A stretch of 64,000 nucleotides of DNA. It comes from Coprinellus micaceus (taxonomy: Eukaryota; Basidiomycota; Agaricomycetes; Agaricales; Psathyrellaceae). Both the position numbers and the translations under genes were made by a program. Below the pieces are notes generated by a model. The model was not told the DNA's origin. It made no database searches and saw nothing but the letters and a program-made list of their open reading frames with translations. The first letter of the stretch is position 1, and each line of letters begins with the position of its first letter. Below are positions 20,705 to 32,006 of the stretch, piece after piece. The DNA is taken from positions 4,898,001-4,962,000 of the forward strand of contig OX596335.1 of the NCBI GenBank assembly GCA_951394405.1, read 5' to 3'.

Positions 20705-22759
20705 ACCGGGGGTTTAAGCGCCCAAAGAATGGTTTAAACAAGTAGGGTTAAACCCTCGGTTTAAACCCCCGAAATTTATTACTCTAAATACTGACTATGC
20801 ACATATCTTACCACTCCCCGATGAGGAGGACCACCAGCGGGTGTCGCGCAACATCCAACCGTCATGATTGGGAGAACACCGGTATTTAAACCGGGGTTTA
20901 AACCCGACCCTGCTAGCACCGCCACCACTACCTGGTGAGCGACGAAGCCCGGTGGTGGTCACTGGTAAGGGAAAGAGGGGACTTAGGCAGACACGTGAGA
21001 GTGGCAAGCCGAACCAAACAGCCAAAGATATATAAACCTGGCGACTTCAAGGGCGATAATCATCCCTCCTTTCCTTCCCTCCCACCAATGGGTAGGATAG
21101 ACGTGGTAGATGATCCTGTGTCCCAGGTGTGATGCTGACTTGTGTCAGTGGTCCATCAAAGCAACGATGGGAGTCGTACGGATGAGGTCTTATCGACCCG
21201 TTCCAAATTACTTACATTTTCTACACGGTGTATGTATACTATTTATCGTTGGATGTCATATAACGACTGCATAAATCATGCCTATTCACTGGGAGTCTAA
21301 AATACCGCCGTCGTACTCCGGGACCACCGTGACGTGGCCGACTGGCTACCACACTCCGCCCTTCGGCTCCCTGTACTGCCCACATCTCCTTCGGTCGTTC
21401 TTGTACGATTCTGTTCCATCAGTTGTCTCTGTCGTAGCAAGAAACGTCAGTGAGAGGGTTCTTACACTTGGCGGGGCGGTGCTCCGAGGGCGGTCGGCGC
21501 ACGCCCGGATGATGGTGGGGGTACGGAGGGAAGGGACTTGTAGCTTGGAGGGCGAAGTCACAACGAAGCCATGCACATTAGAATATAAAACAACAATTTA
21601 TTGTGTTCTGGGATATCATTACATAGTGCCAACACGGCGTTGCGAGGAGCCGATGGAGTAGTCCAGAGTGGACCTACTCGGGCGGGCTCGTTGGTCAGGC
21701 TGGTGCGCTGGGCGACGCTGGCTGGGCACCTCGGTATAGCGTCGAGGGCAAGATGTTGTATTGATCCCGGTCACTGCTCGCGTCTACATCAGGTAGCTAT
21801 CATGATCTAATCTAATCTATCGTGGTGCAGGCTGTGCTGGGCGCCTAATCGCCCTGGCACACCGAGGTGACTGGGGATGATCGGACGTTGAGCAAAACGG
21901 GGGAAAGCGCCTGCGGAGTCCTGTGGATTATTAGAGGTCCGCGTTTGTCCACTGGGGACTACTGGCGAATTTTCCCCGCCATGTCGGGTTTCACTGGGGT
22001 TAAACCCTTGGGAGGGTTTAAACTCGATTTCGACTTTCTCACACTAGTACGATTAGATTAGATTAAGTACAGTTAAGCGCCAAAGACTTGGTTTAAACCA
22101 GATGGACGGCTGGGGCACTTAGGTGAGTCGCAGTTCTCTTTTGTCACCAACCTGCACTCAATGTGACTCTGAGGGTCGACTACCCACTCTTGCTCAAAGG
22201 TATGGGTCGTTGGGATCGTAGGTCCCGAGATGCAGCTTGTCGGGAACCTCGAATACGTTCGTCACTGACTCACGTGTATAATGGGCCCGCCTAGTAAAGT
22301 AGTGGCCCTGTCGTCCCTTCACCCATGCTCAGGGTTCCTTTGACCTCGCCGCACTCATCCAGCATGGTCATGCCATTCTTCTTGGCACCTATTCAGTGGC
22401 CGCGCACTGTCTCGGTGAGTGCCTCCTTCAGTGCCTCTCGACATCTCGCAGTGCCTTGTCTTTGCTGCGTTGGGGGTGGGCGAGTGTATAGTATAATCGA
22501 ATTGGCCCTGTTTATTGTACAATTATAATGGTATCATATTTGTCCCTACCCTACCGAGTATTGGCGATTATTCGCGCGAGCAAATCGGTGTAATCTACGT
22601 GCCAGGAAGCGCCTGGACAATTCCTGAGTATCGGGCTTTACCAACGCGCCTGGCGAGTACTGGGGAATTTTCCCAGCACTGTCGGATCTCACTGGGGTTT
22701 AACCTTGGTTTAACCTTGGTTTAAACTTTCCTATGGCATAGGCCAATGTTTAAACAAAA
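20534..22759. mobile_element. 2.2-kb TIR element inserted in the F-box gene
   Basis: The left end TATTGTTTAAACATT continues into CCTATGCCATAG and matches the reverse complement of the right end (TTTTGTTTAAACATT, then CCTATGCCATAG) over 29 bp with three mismatches. Both sides are flanked by ATGAT (20529-20533 and 22760-22764), a plausible 5-bp target duplication. The interior is full of GGTTTAAACC-type words and has internal direct repeats: AAGCGCC(C)AAAGA at ~20715 and ~22075, and GAATTTTCCC...CACTGGGGTT at ~21967 and ~22662. No transposase frame is present, so it is a non-autonomous DNA-transposon-like element of unassigned superfamily. A dispersed ~200-bp repeat is nested at 21655-21860. 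Confidence 0.7.
21655..21860 (+). repeat. ~200-bp dispersed repeat, copy 1
   Basis: Begins GGAGTAGTCCAGAGTGGACC, has TATAGCGTCGAGGGCAAG in the middle and TCTAATCTAATCTAT near its 3' side, and ends GGGCGCCTAATCGCCCTGGC. Related copies lie at 31753-31944 (minus) and 49987-50176 (plus). It has no ORF. The size and tail suggest a SINE-like or MITE-like element; no clear tRNA A/B boxes were seen. Confidence 0.6.
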
Positions 22760-23638
22760 ATGATCTGCTTACAGTTTGATACTGCAAGGGTCCTTTCAAT
22801 CATTAGTGTCGGGGCACAAATTAGTTTAATTACATCGTCGTAGCCTGCGAGAGCCCGGAAGAAACACGACAGTGGGGGGAACATGATTCATAGATGCGTA
22901 GCAAGAGGGGAGTTAATGAAGAGTTGGACCATGGGGAGGTGGCGTGACACATACTCAGCACGTGGGACAGGAACGGGCGCAGGCGCAACTACCCACTCCA
23001 TCTCTGAGCTAGCACAACGGGCAAAGGGGGGAATGTCTTGCCAGGATCAAGTTAATCCTGACAATGCAAACAGATTTAATCTCTACTAAATCCTAGTCTT
23101 AATCCTGACACGTGCAAAACTCAATTATATCCACTCAGCATCAGAAGCCAGGAGCCTTCTGATTGGCTGAGGTGTCCGGGATTAAGACAAGACTAGTCGA
23201 TTTATCCCAACAGCAGATATCAAGACAGGCATAAATGATTGATCGTTGTAAGTATACCTTCTGTGCATTTCCCTTTCTGCCCGTAGTGGAGGGGATGGGC
23301 GTGCTGGGGTCATTTTCGGGACCGGGACCGGGACACAAGAAGGGAGCCGAATACCGGGGGTTAGGGTGTAGACGGATGTGGCCGAGTGCAGGACGAGCAG
23401 GACCTCACATGGGGGTCGGAGGAGAGAGGGAGTGGGACTAAGTGGGGAAGAGGGGGGACTTAAAGCACAGGATAGAGAGAGACCTAGAGCATAGACTTGA
23501 GACTGGACAGCATGCATATGCCGCGCAGTTCGCGAAAGTAACAAACAAACAAGCGCATCGAGGACAGCTAGCTGTAGGAGAAAGGACCACACGAGATGGC
23601 GACACCAAGATCACACTGGGAATCAGCCTTCAAGGGCT
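22760..23638. other. non-coding interval
   Basis: No gene recognised. Contains an imperfect inverted repeat around CTAGTCTTAATCCTGACAC (about 23091-23109), with its partner near 23175-23199. Confidence 0.3.
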
Positions 23639-23859
23639 TGTCGGAAATTTCCGAGAAGCCGTTTAAACGGCAGTTCCGTTGAGAGGCCGTTGACGGAGCG
23701 TTCAAGGGCGTTGGGAGCCCGGAACGGCCCAAACCACCCCTTTGAACGGCTGTCAACAGGGCTTCAACGGCCTTTTCAATGGCGATGCCTTCAGTTTAAC
23801 TCAGATTAAACGCATGTCGCGTTGAAAGGCGTTGAGTCCGTTTACGGAAATTTCCGACA
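23639..23859. mobile_element. MITE-like element with 15-bp perfect TIRs
   Basis: TGTCGGAAATTTCCG at 23639-23653 is repeated as its exact reverse complement at 23845-23859. The 221-bp interior contains many CGTTGA/CGTTC AA-type words (short alternating repeats) and no ORF. A target duplication is not clear beyond CT. Small non-autonomous DNA element is the best reading. Confidence 0.6.
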
Positions 23860-24425
23860 CTCCACTGTATTGCAGAGAACAGACAAGCTAGATATGGCTT
23901 CAGAAACATGGTATACGCGAATATATCCTGTGCAAACTCTGTGAACGTTCAACTGCGTCAGCCCAAGCTAAACTTCAAACGCACCACTTACTATGTATAG
24001 TGTATAGGGTCCGTCGAAGTACTTGAGTGTTCCCGAATGTCTCCCCGTCTGTTCGAGGGAACCATGATGAACTCCCCACTCGGCTGGGAATTTGGGGCAA
24101 AGATGACATCGGGCGCTAACACTCTTCAGACTTGAGCGCCTCAGCGTGCGATCCTGGGTTTCAATTTGCGACTCCAGGTTTAACTGGGACCTTGTTCCAG
24201 TGTATTCGTCCTGGTCATCCAATCACCCAATCCCTCGCCGTTACACTTTTCACTTCCTCCCATGCTCTGCCAACGCACTACCATTCTACCCACCCGCAGC
24301 GTCAACAAACTGGACCAACCTAAACCCCACCCCCATTCGTACCCCCACTCACACTCGCCCCCTCCTCCACACCCCCCAGCACCTTGTCCCCAATAACCTC
24401 AATCCCCGCCCTCTTCGCAGCTCTC
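23860..24425. other. non-coding interval
   Basis: No gene recognised. The last 200 bp are CA/CCC-rich (ACCCCCACTCACACTCGCC-like) immediately before the truncated copia LTR. Confidence 0.3.
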
Positions 24426-24610
24426 TGTAGAACGATGCAAGTATGACCCACTGTAAGTGGGGAGAGTTCGATATTAGATTGGAAGTAAGTAGGGTATACA
24501 AGATACGCACCTGTAAGTGGGGAGAGTTCGATGGGGACTCACCCACTTACAGTGTGGACTATATACTGTGGAGAACAATAGATAACCTATATGTGGAACA
24601 ATAGGAAAGA
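24426..24610 (-). repeat. truncated 3' LTR of copia element A
   Basis: Matches the distal half of the 383-bp LTR, ending at the deletion junction with RT sequence. It includes the two direct copies of the ATCGAACTCTCCCCACTTAC unit. Confidence 0.85.
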
Positions 24611-27600
24611 TCGCGCGGATTGATGTGAGACGAGATGCAGGTGCCCATGTCTGATCGTAGTCTACTCCAGGCATTTGGGAGTATCCCTTGGCGACAAGTC
24701 GAGCCTTGTAGCGGTCAATTGTGCCATCTGCCTTTCGTTTGATGAGGAAGACCCATCGTGATCCGACAACCTTTCGTCCCTCTGGTAGTTCGACTAGTTC
24801 CCAAGTGCCATTGGTGGTTAGAGCGTCAATCTCAACCTGTGCTGCGGTCTGCCAGTGTTCGCCATCTGGTCCTGCGAAGGCTTCCCAGTGTGTCCGAGGC
24901 GCATCTCCTGGACGGCGTGTAGCCGCTCCTAGTGCTTTATCCTGTGCCATGTAGAATGCCATTTCCATGCCTTGGTCAAGAGTCAGGGTCTCTTCCAGGG
25001 GGACGTGGTATAGACTGATGAGAGAATCAAGTATACTGGTGGCACGTAGTGCATCTTCCATGTCTACAGGTTCGTCGTCAAGATCAAAGTCCTCAGCTGC
25101 AATGGGTTGTACAGGTTCGTCGTCTTCATCGTCGTCTTCATCCTCATCCTCATCCTCTGTTTCGGGTAGCTGATTGTTTCTCTGTGCACCCCCTCGATCT
25201 GCTACCTGTTCACCCCCTTCACGCCTGGCCACTGGAATTGTACCGCGTCTCCCTTTTCCACTCGCGAGCTGGTAGTCCTTGACGGTCGTTGCCGTTTTCC
25301 GTACGGGCCGGGAGCTTTGTGCTACTAGCGGTGGAGCTTTCGGAACTTTCGCCTTGCGAGGGATTGATTCGCGAGGGGGAGGGGGAGGTGGCCGGGTGCG
25401 TTTCTGGGCAGGTGCTGGAGGTGCGACTGGTGCTGGAGGAGGTAGTTCTGGGAACATGGGTCCATCCTCAGCTGGTGCAGGGAGCCCTGGGAACAAGGCA
25501 GGTATTGGTAGCAGCTGTTTCGTTGAGGGAGTAGATGAGGGATCCCGTTTCGTAGGAGTAGGTGGAATTGACGGATGGACAGACGGTTGCTGTGTGGCTG
25601 GCATCTTAGGCTCAGTTTTAGGAGGTCGCTCGGGAGTCCGAGGTGCTGCTTGGTCTCCATCGTCATCATTGTCGCTCTCGTCTGATCCATCATCTGGATG
25701 GTCATGGGGAGGCGGTGGTGGCGCGATGGGAGCATGAGGTGGTGCAAGGGGTGGATTCTCCGGTTCGAGATCGGCGTCTGGCCAGATGTCCCTAATGCCT
25801 ATAGGTGTGTATGCCTGTTCGTTCCCTATGGTCGAGAGACCAGGGAAGGTGCTTTCAGCGAAGATAACATCCCGGGATATGGTGATCTTCTTCGTCACTG
25901 GATTGTAGCATTTCCAGCCTTTGTAGCCTGGTTCAAAGCCGATAAAGACACAAGGCTCCGTGTGTGACTGGAGGTTCTTGCGGTCCTTGCGCAATACATG
26001 GACGTATACGCGGCAGCCAAATACTCGGTGCATGGACAGATCGGGCTTTGCTTTATGCCAGACTTCATAGGAGGTAGTATTCGATAATGTGGAGGATGGG
26101 GTTGCATTCAGGATGTCTGTGTAATAGAGTACAGCTGCACCCCAGAACATCATGGGAAGGCGTGCTTGGTTGAGCATGGCAATGACCCCTTCAGTTAGTG
26201 TGCGATTGAGTCGTTCGCTGACACCGTTCTGTTGAGGTGTGGCTTTAACTGTGTGTTGCCGTGCGATACCAAGTCCCTTGCACCATTGAATGAAGTTGTT
26301 CCCCATGTATTCCCCCCCTTTATCATCACGAAGTTCCTTGACCTTTGTGCCGAGCTTTCGCTCACTCTTGGCAACAAAATCTTTGAAGGCTTGGAATGCG
26401 TCACTCTTGTGTTTCAGGAGGGCAACCTCCTTGAACCGTGAGTGGTCATCAATGAATGTGATCCAGTATCGATAGCCGATTGGTGTCTGTACAGCGAGGG
26501 GTCCATGGAGGTCCGAGTGAATCCGTCCAAGGAGCTCTGTTGAGCGATTCGCTGATAGCTTTGGGAATGGATCCCGATGTTGCTTGCCTGCAATGCAGTG
26601 TTTGCAGGTGTCATTGAGTTCCGTGCCCTCCTTCACCAGGATGCCAGTGGCTAAGTCTTGGCGCATAAGCGTCTCCAGACGGTCCTTCCCAATGTGCCCT
26701 AACCTCTGATGTAATAGTTCCTTCTCGATCTTGGAGATGTAGGCTGCCTCCGTTTCCGTGTTTTCGAGCGTTGTCCCATTGAGAGAGCCAACAGTTCCGT
26801 CAATGGTAGCTGTTAGGAGTAGCTCGCCATTCTTGAAGAAGTCAAGCGAGTCTCCTTCAATTACGACGCGCATTTTGCTCTTCTTAACAACGGAGAGGAT
26901 CGAGAATAGGTTATTGCGAAGTGCGGGAACATATAGTACATCGTTGAATATCACAGTTTGGCCAACTTTTCCGTATATACGAGGCGTGAAACGTACTTCC
27001 CCCTTTCCTGTAGCCCAGACGATCTCGTTGTTGGCGAGAGACACAGCAATTTTCACTGCAACCATGTTACGGATCCACTTGCGATTGGGTGTCATATGTG
27101 AGGTTGCACCTGAGTCTGGGTTCCAGGAAGTATTAGTGGGGTTGTTACGAGCTCGACGGATAAGGGGACTTGCGATGTGGGCAACACTGGCCATCATGAC
27201 GCTCTCCTCAGCAGTCGCTGCTGTGGTAGGTGTCTCCGCGATCTTGGCCTTCTGGGAGTTCTGGACGCGGCAGTCCTTGTCCTCATGCGTGTTCTGCCAA
27301 CCGTGGACCTTGCACCTGTACTTCGCCTTCTTCTTCGGGGCAGCTGTGGCTACCTGAAGAGCGGCGGACGTCCCCTCAGCAAGCTGAGTGTTGCGAGCGA
27401 GGGAGTCGGCCTTGCGAAGGTGATCGAGGACTTCAAGGGGATTGTCGTCCCCAGTGGAGATGTGGTTGAGCGTATTGCGGAGGATGGTGTCATCCTTGCC
27501 AAGACCAATGGGGATCATGCTGATTGCAAGATCGCGCGCGAGATGAGCAGCCGTGTATCCTTCCTCGAAAGCAGAGGGCGTAAGGAGTTCACTTGCTCCC

Positions 27601-28112
27601 CGACTGGTGGATTGAATCGTCGTCGTTGCTCCGTCCGATGTCGTTTGGGAGGAGATGGTGACAGACCGTGTTGTCTCTGCAAGGTATTCTGCTCCTTGCG
27701 GGAGGAGCGCAGTGAGACGTGACGCGTGTGCCATGCAACGCGATCCGAAGTCGGAGTAGGTCTCCTTCTCGAAACCCGAGGACCTCATTCGGAGTGCCAT
27801 CATCTCCTGAAGGACACTGATGCAAGAGCCAGAAGTCTTGGGCTGGTAGGTTTCCAAGAGCTTCTCCCAGATAGCAGCGATGTCGGTGACTTGGATGCCA
27901 GAGAGAACGGTCTCGAGTTGGGAGTGGTCGAGAGTAGACCGGACGTAGCCGATGAGCTTGGAGCAGCGACTGGCATAGTCGGACTTGACCTTGTCGTCGG
28001 CATTGCTCCCAGGTTTTTTCTCTTCCCCAGTGAGGATGCCGTAGGTGTTGAGGTCAAAGGCCTTGTTCTCGACAGTGAACTTCCACTGCTGCACAGTGTA
28101 GGCCGTGAGCAT
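24474..28112 (-). pseudogene. copia gag-pol polyprotein, 3'-truncated
   Basis: A 1212-codon frame nearly identical to residues 11 to ~1180 of element B's polyprotein: gag domain, CKVHG/THEDKDC knuckle, DSGA protease, HHCC plus rve integrase, acidic/proline linker and only the first part of RT. It ends by reading into the LTR. The catalytic RT box and RNase H are absent, so it could move only with help from another copy. A 10-bp insertion just before the internal Met (about 28103-28112, CAGCATTCAT in element orientation) shifts the frame relative to element B's upstream ATG. The remaining frame therefore starts at the second Met. Confidence 0.88.
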
Positions 28113-28741
28113 GAATGCTGCATGATGGGCGAGGACGTAGTGGTAGAGTCCATGATGGTAGGTGATAAAAAATGGGAGAGGATAAAATGATAGGTACGAA
28201 ATGATAAGTGATAGGTGATAGGTAAAGTGCCCATGATTTTGTAGGTAAAACGGACCAATACGTAGATATCCTAAAAAGGAGTTGAAGTTTTACACTAAGA
28301 TCCGCAGAGGGAACCCCGCTGTCACTTTGAGTACCGGTTACTGAAAGTGTTTGGATGGAGGGAGCGCTACCGTTGCGTCGTTTCCCCAGTCCAACCGAAT
28401 CAGGCCTCTCAAAGAAGGATCACTACTCTAATTCTGCAGACGGTAAGCGTCTGTGGACTTCCTGATAGCTTCTTTCCCGTAGTGGGAACGCTTGCCGCGG
28501 GGTAGAAGGTGGTAATGGAAGTTGATATGTACTCCTGAGTATCAGGAGGGGTAGTGGAATGTAAGTAGCGAAACGTAAATAGCGAAAGTGAAGATAGTGA
28601 GAATGTGAAGGGAGATAGGCTTCAGGTGGAGATATCACACGAGAAGAGGCCGTAGGCTATGGGCGATCGAGGGGCAGTGGAGCGGTTACCGCGGTGTCTG
28701 ATAACGGATGGCGTGGTCAGAGGAGCCCGGGGCTCATAACT

Positions 28742-29124
28742 TGTAGAACGATGCAAGTATGACCCACTGTAAGTGGGGAGAGTTCGATATTAGATTGGAA
28801 GTAAGTAGGGTATACAAGATACGCACCTGTAAGTGGGGAGAGTTCGATGGGGACTCACCCACTTACAGTGTGGACTATATACTGTGGAGAACAATAGATA
28901 ACCTATATATGGAACAATAGGAAAGAACAATAGATGTTCCATAAGTAGAGAACAATAGCAGTGAATGGAGATAAGGTGGAGATAAGAGAACAATAAGTGC
29001 GAGTATAATGGGAATAATACAAGGTGCTTGTTGTTCTCTGTAGAACAATAGAAGATAAGTAAAATGTTCGAAATAGAGGTATTCTTTGTAGAGATAGAGT
29101 TGACATGAGCATTGTCTTCCAACA
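28742..29124 (-). repeat. 5' LTR of copia element A
   Basis: 383 bp, TG...CA ended (TGTTGGAAGAC...CGTTCTACA in element orientation). The adjacent GTTATGAGCCCCGGGC primer-binding site is at about 28726-28741. Confidence 0.88.
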
Positions 29125-29285
29125 GATAAGCGCCCGCGAACCAAATTAAGCATCCGAGGAAGAGGCGGCCTGTCAGTTTGGATATGGTTGTTCGGCGGAG
29201 AATGAATAGTACACCCCGAAATGAAATGTAACAGAATGACCTCGGGTGGCACACTTGCGCCTCGAGGCCCTCTTCCTTCCTCACC

Positions 29286-30813
29286 ATGCCGGCCCTTCAA
29301 GTGAACAACAATGTGGACCCATCCATAACCCAAATCCTCAAGCAGCTTTGCTGCGCTCTGAGCCCCATTAGGGCCTTGCGTAGCATTCGAATCTCAGTCA
29401 GGCACTCACCAGATAGAGCGGATACCTCTTACGGCCGCTTCTCTCTTCAAACCTCAATCAAAGCATTAGACGTCGCATTCTCCATCGCAGAGATGATCCC
29501 AGTAGTCGGCCAACCCCTGAAAGGTGCCCTCGAGGCGCTGTGCAAGGTTCTGAAGCACATCGAGGTGAGTTGGATCCAACATATATCCACCGCTTGATAT
29601 CACTCACTGGCTCGCATGCGTATGCAGCTAAGGTTTAAAAACTCGGAAGAGGCTGTAGAGCTAGTCAACAGGCTCACAGAACTGGCTGATAGTCTCTCTA
29701 CCATCCGGTCTCCTAATGCTGTCCTCCGAGTACTGATAAGGTACGCAGATCAGGATGATCCCGGTTGGAGATTTATGCCTGACACCGCGATACAGGCGCC
29801 TGAATAGGATTAAGGACGAACTTGAGTCACTTATGTACAGGCCGGGGATACGCTATTCAGTCATAGCAGAAGCATTGGCCGGTTTCACCAGCCGAATCGA
29901 TTCATGCCAGATTGACTACTTGGTACGTCTTTGTCTGACGGTATCTGGAAAACTGAGCAGACTTCATCGACGATCAGTTTAGACAGTCACTCAGGCAGAG
30001 CTCATCGCTCGCACACGAGTGACAGAGGTGGAGAGCATCAACACGCAATGCGTGCAGGTCATAGACCCATTCGGGAAAGAACAGTCGATACTGTGGGTGG
30101 ACATCGGAAACATCAAGGCAAGTGTCTCGCAATTTACTTTATGGACCATCCAGGGCACCCCACCCTCCGTACGCGCTGTAGGTCGTCGCCACCACTATTC
30201 TTGGCAGATACGATTTCAATCTGTACATGAAGACCGCATTGAACAACTTCATCAGTCAGGGGCTCTATGAGCTGACGATGGCCGACGGTCATCATATTCA
30301 GATGCTTATGCAGTCCTCAGTAGTGAAGGGCACCACGGTGGTGATGAGCGTGATCATGGTGGAGCTCATTACACACCGAGACGAGTGTTGTTGTCCCATC
30401 TGTAAAGGGCAGATGTCTATTCAAGACGAAGGAAGGGAGGTCTGGTACGTCTCATATTCCCTCCAATTGCTTGTACACTAGACCAACATAAACGTATCAG
30501 CGGTACATGCGACAGAAGGGTCTCGGCAGTCGAATCCTCAGATCCCCCAGGCCACGTTGTTGTGGAGCCACAGCCCAAGCACGCCTTCTCCACATACGCC
30601 CTATTTCGTCATATTACAATCAGTCACACAATTACACCCCAGATCGATGAACTCCCTGACCTGGACAAAGGAGTTCGACTGCACAGGGAAGCGCTGGAAC
30701 CATTCCCACCTAGACACCCAAGATGTGTCACGGTTCTCCAAAATCTCGCAGCTTCCCTCCGTTCCTGCTCTGAAAGGTTGGAACCCATCGCTGACTTGGA
30801 CGAAGCCGTTTAA
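29286..30813 (+). CDS. STAND-like protein: helical N-domain, ubiquitin-like domain, Cys pairs and TPR start (409 aa)
   Basis: Six exons join in frame: 29286-29564, 29628-29740, 29796-29922, 29983-30117, 30182-30444 and 30501-30813. The N-terminal region (FSIAEMIPVVGQPLKGALEALCKVLKHIE) is the helical start typical of Agaricomycete STAND/TPR proteins. Residues ~175-300 fit the ubiquitin-like domain often found there (VIDPFGKEQSILW, LYELTMADGHHIQMLM, VVMSVIM). A zinc-ribbon-like set of Cys pairs follows (CCCPICKGQM ... CGTCDRR). The end is one TPR-like unit (DLDKGVRLHREALEPFPPRHP), then TAA. The frame after the stop still resembles the next TPR (LHREALEF), so the repeat array is truncated. Intron 4 uses a GC donor (GCAAGT...GTAG). 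No NTPase module is present. A role in non-self or stress signalling is inference. Confidence 0.72.
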
Positions 30814-31164
30814 TTGCACAGGGAAGCATTGGAATTTTAGCCACCCAGGCACGTTGACCATGTCTCAGCCAAGTCTCAGCTCTACATCCACCCAACCCGA
30901 CTCCACATTTCAAGGACAACCAATCGTGCACAACATACCCTCGCTCTCTATCACCCGCGGTAAGTTCAACCATGACATGATGGGTTTGGATATGTTTACT
31001 GAAGTCGCCGCCTCACTGGAAGTCTCCAACACCTTCGTGCGTGCCGGCAGACATTTTCAGAGTGGTTGAGAGGCCATATCCTGTATACCATTGTTAAAGT
31101 TCCATTGTTAAAGTCCCTCACCTCAGCGAAGGCCCCTACCTCGTTAAAGTCACATTGTTAACTG
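30814..31164 (+). pseudogene. decayed TPR continuation
   Basis: Directly after the TAA at 30811-30813 the same frame reads LHREALEF, a stop, then PPRHVDHVSA, matching the expected next TPR unit with in-frame stops. It appears to be the lost C-terminal repeat region of the preceding gene. Confidence 0.45.
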
Positions 31165-31290
31165 TGGTCTTGATTCCTACCTGCTACGTGCCCTGTTCTC
31201 GAGCTTTTGTTCCCGCTACGAACATGGGTTACCATCAGTCTGCTACCTTTCCGACCCTGAAGTTACTCTGGTCATCCATACAGACCCTGT
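31165..31290. repeat. partial copy of the secreted-protein gene's 3' flank
   Basis: Resembles 18505-18610: GTCTTGAT(T/C)CC, TACCTGCT-type, CCCTGTTCT(C/T)GAGCTTT and CCC(G/A)CTA(C/T)GAACA in order. The coding exons are not recognisable upstream, so it is a remnant. Confidence 0.5.
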
Positions 31291-31752
31291 AACGTTCCAA
31301 GACGTCTATTCTTGGTGTACAAGCTTGGAGAAGTCGCTCCCCGGTTCATACGCTGCGATCTATGTAACCAGATTGTGACATTGGGGGGAAGAGAAGGTCA
31401 TAGAACCTGGGGAGCTATGGACCAGGTGCTGTACATCTAAGGCAGCAACTGCTCGCCATTCCCGTGCCATCTCAGCAACCATATCACCTGGGAGGGCAGA
31501 TGGGAGAACCGGCGAGGAAGAGGGGTTTCTCCGACCTGTCCGCCTGGCCTTCTGTCTCATGTTCACATTTTTGACCTACACCAAAGGCCCAGTGACCGAA
31601 TGAGTAGGATACATGGTCGTCGTCGTTCATCTAGGCAAATCTTATTGATTATTGATGGGACTACCTAAACAGAACATGGGCCGGAAAGGGTGCGCCAACT
31701 GATGGCACCTGCTCTGACAACTGGTGTGTCTGATTTCTCCGCTGGCATGCCC

Positions 31753-31944
31753 TTGGCTGGGACGCTTAGGCGCCCAGGTCAAGATAGATTAGATTAGATC
31801 ATCACCGTTACCTGTTGGAGACGCCAGCGGTGTATCGGAACCAATAGACTCCTTGTCCTCAACACTATACCAAGGTGCTCAGCAGCTAGCTCCTCAGGAT
31901 GACCAGCGAGCGTGCCTGAGTAGGTCCACAGTCTGGACTACTCC
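31753..31944 (-). repeat. ~200-bp dispersed repeat, copy 2
   Basis: Reverse-complement copy of the family at 21655 and 49987: GGAGTAGTCCAGACTG start, TATAGTGTTGAGGACAAGGA middle, GATCTAATCTAATCTATC and GGGCGCCTAAGCGTCCC end. Confidence 0.6.
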
Positions 31945-32006
31945 AACGGGAGCAGCGCAGACCTTGTCGATGTCACGATGCTTAACCCACCTAGGTTAAC
32001 GCAAAG

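Larger units (their letters stand above)
24426..29124 (-). mobile_element. Ty1/copia element A, internally deleted
   Basis: A minus-strand copia element of about 4.7 kb. Its 5' LTR is complete at 28742-29124 (383 bp, same length as element B). Its 3' LTR survives only as 24426-24610. The segment equivalent to element B positions 41856-43375 (most of RT, all of RNase H, PPT and the start of the 3' LTR) is missing. The junction carries TCTT in element orientation at 24607-24610, present on both sides in element B. The bases flanking the two outer ends differ (CTCTC versus GATAA), so no target duplication is seen, hinting at recombination between copies. Confidence 0.88.

Noticed and set aside
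21278..21661. 127-codon frame inside the TIR element
   Set aside because: No transposase-like motif, low-complexity composition and it ends in the nested repeat.
25279..25747. Long Gly- and Ser-rich frames opposite the copia linker
   Set aside because: Antisense shadow of the Pro/Asp-rich linker of the polyprotein.
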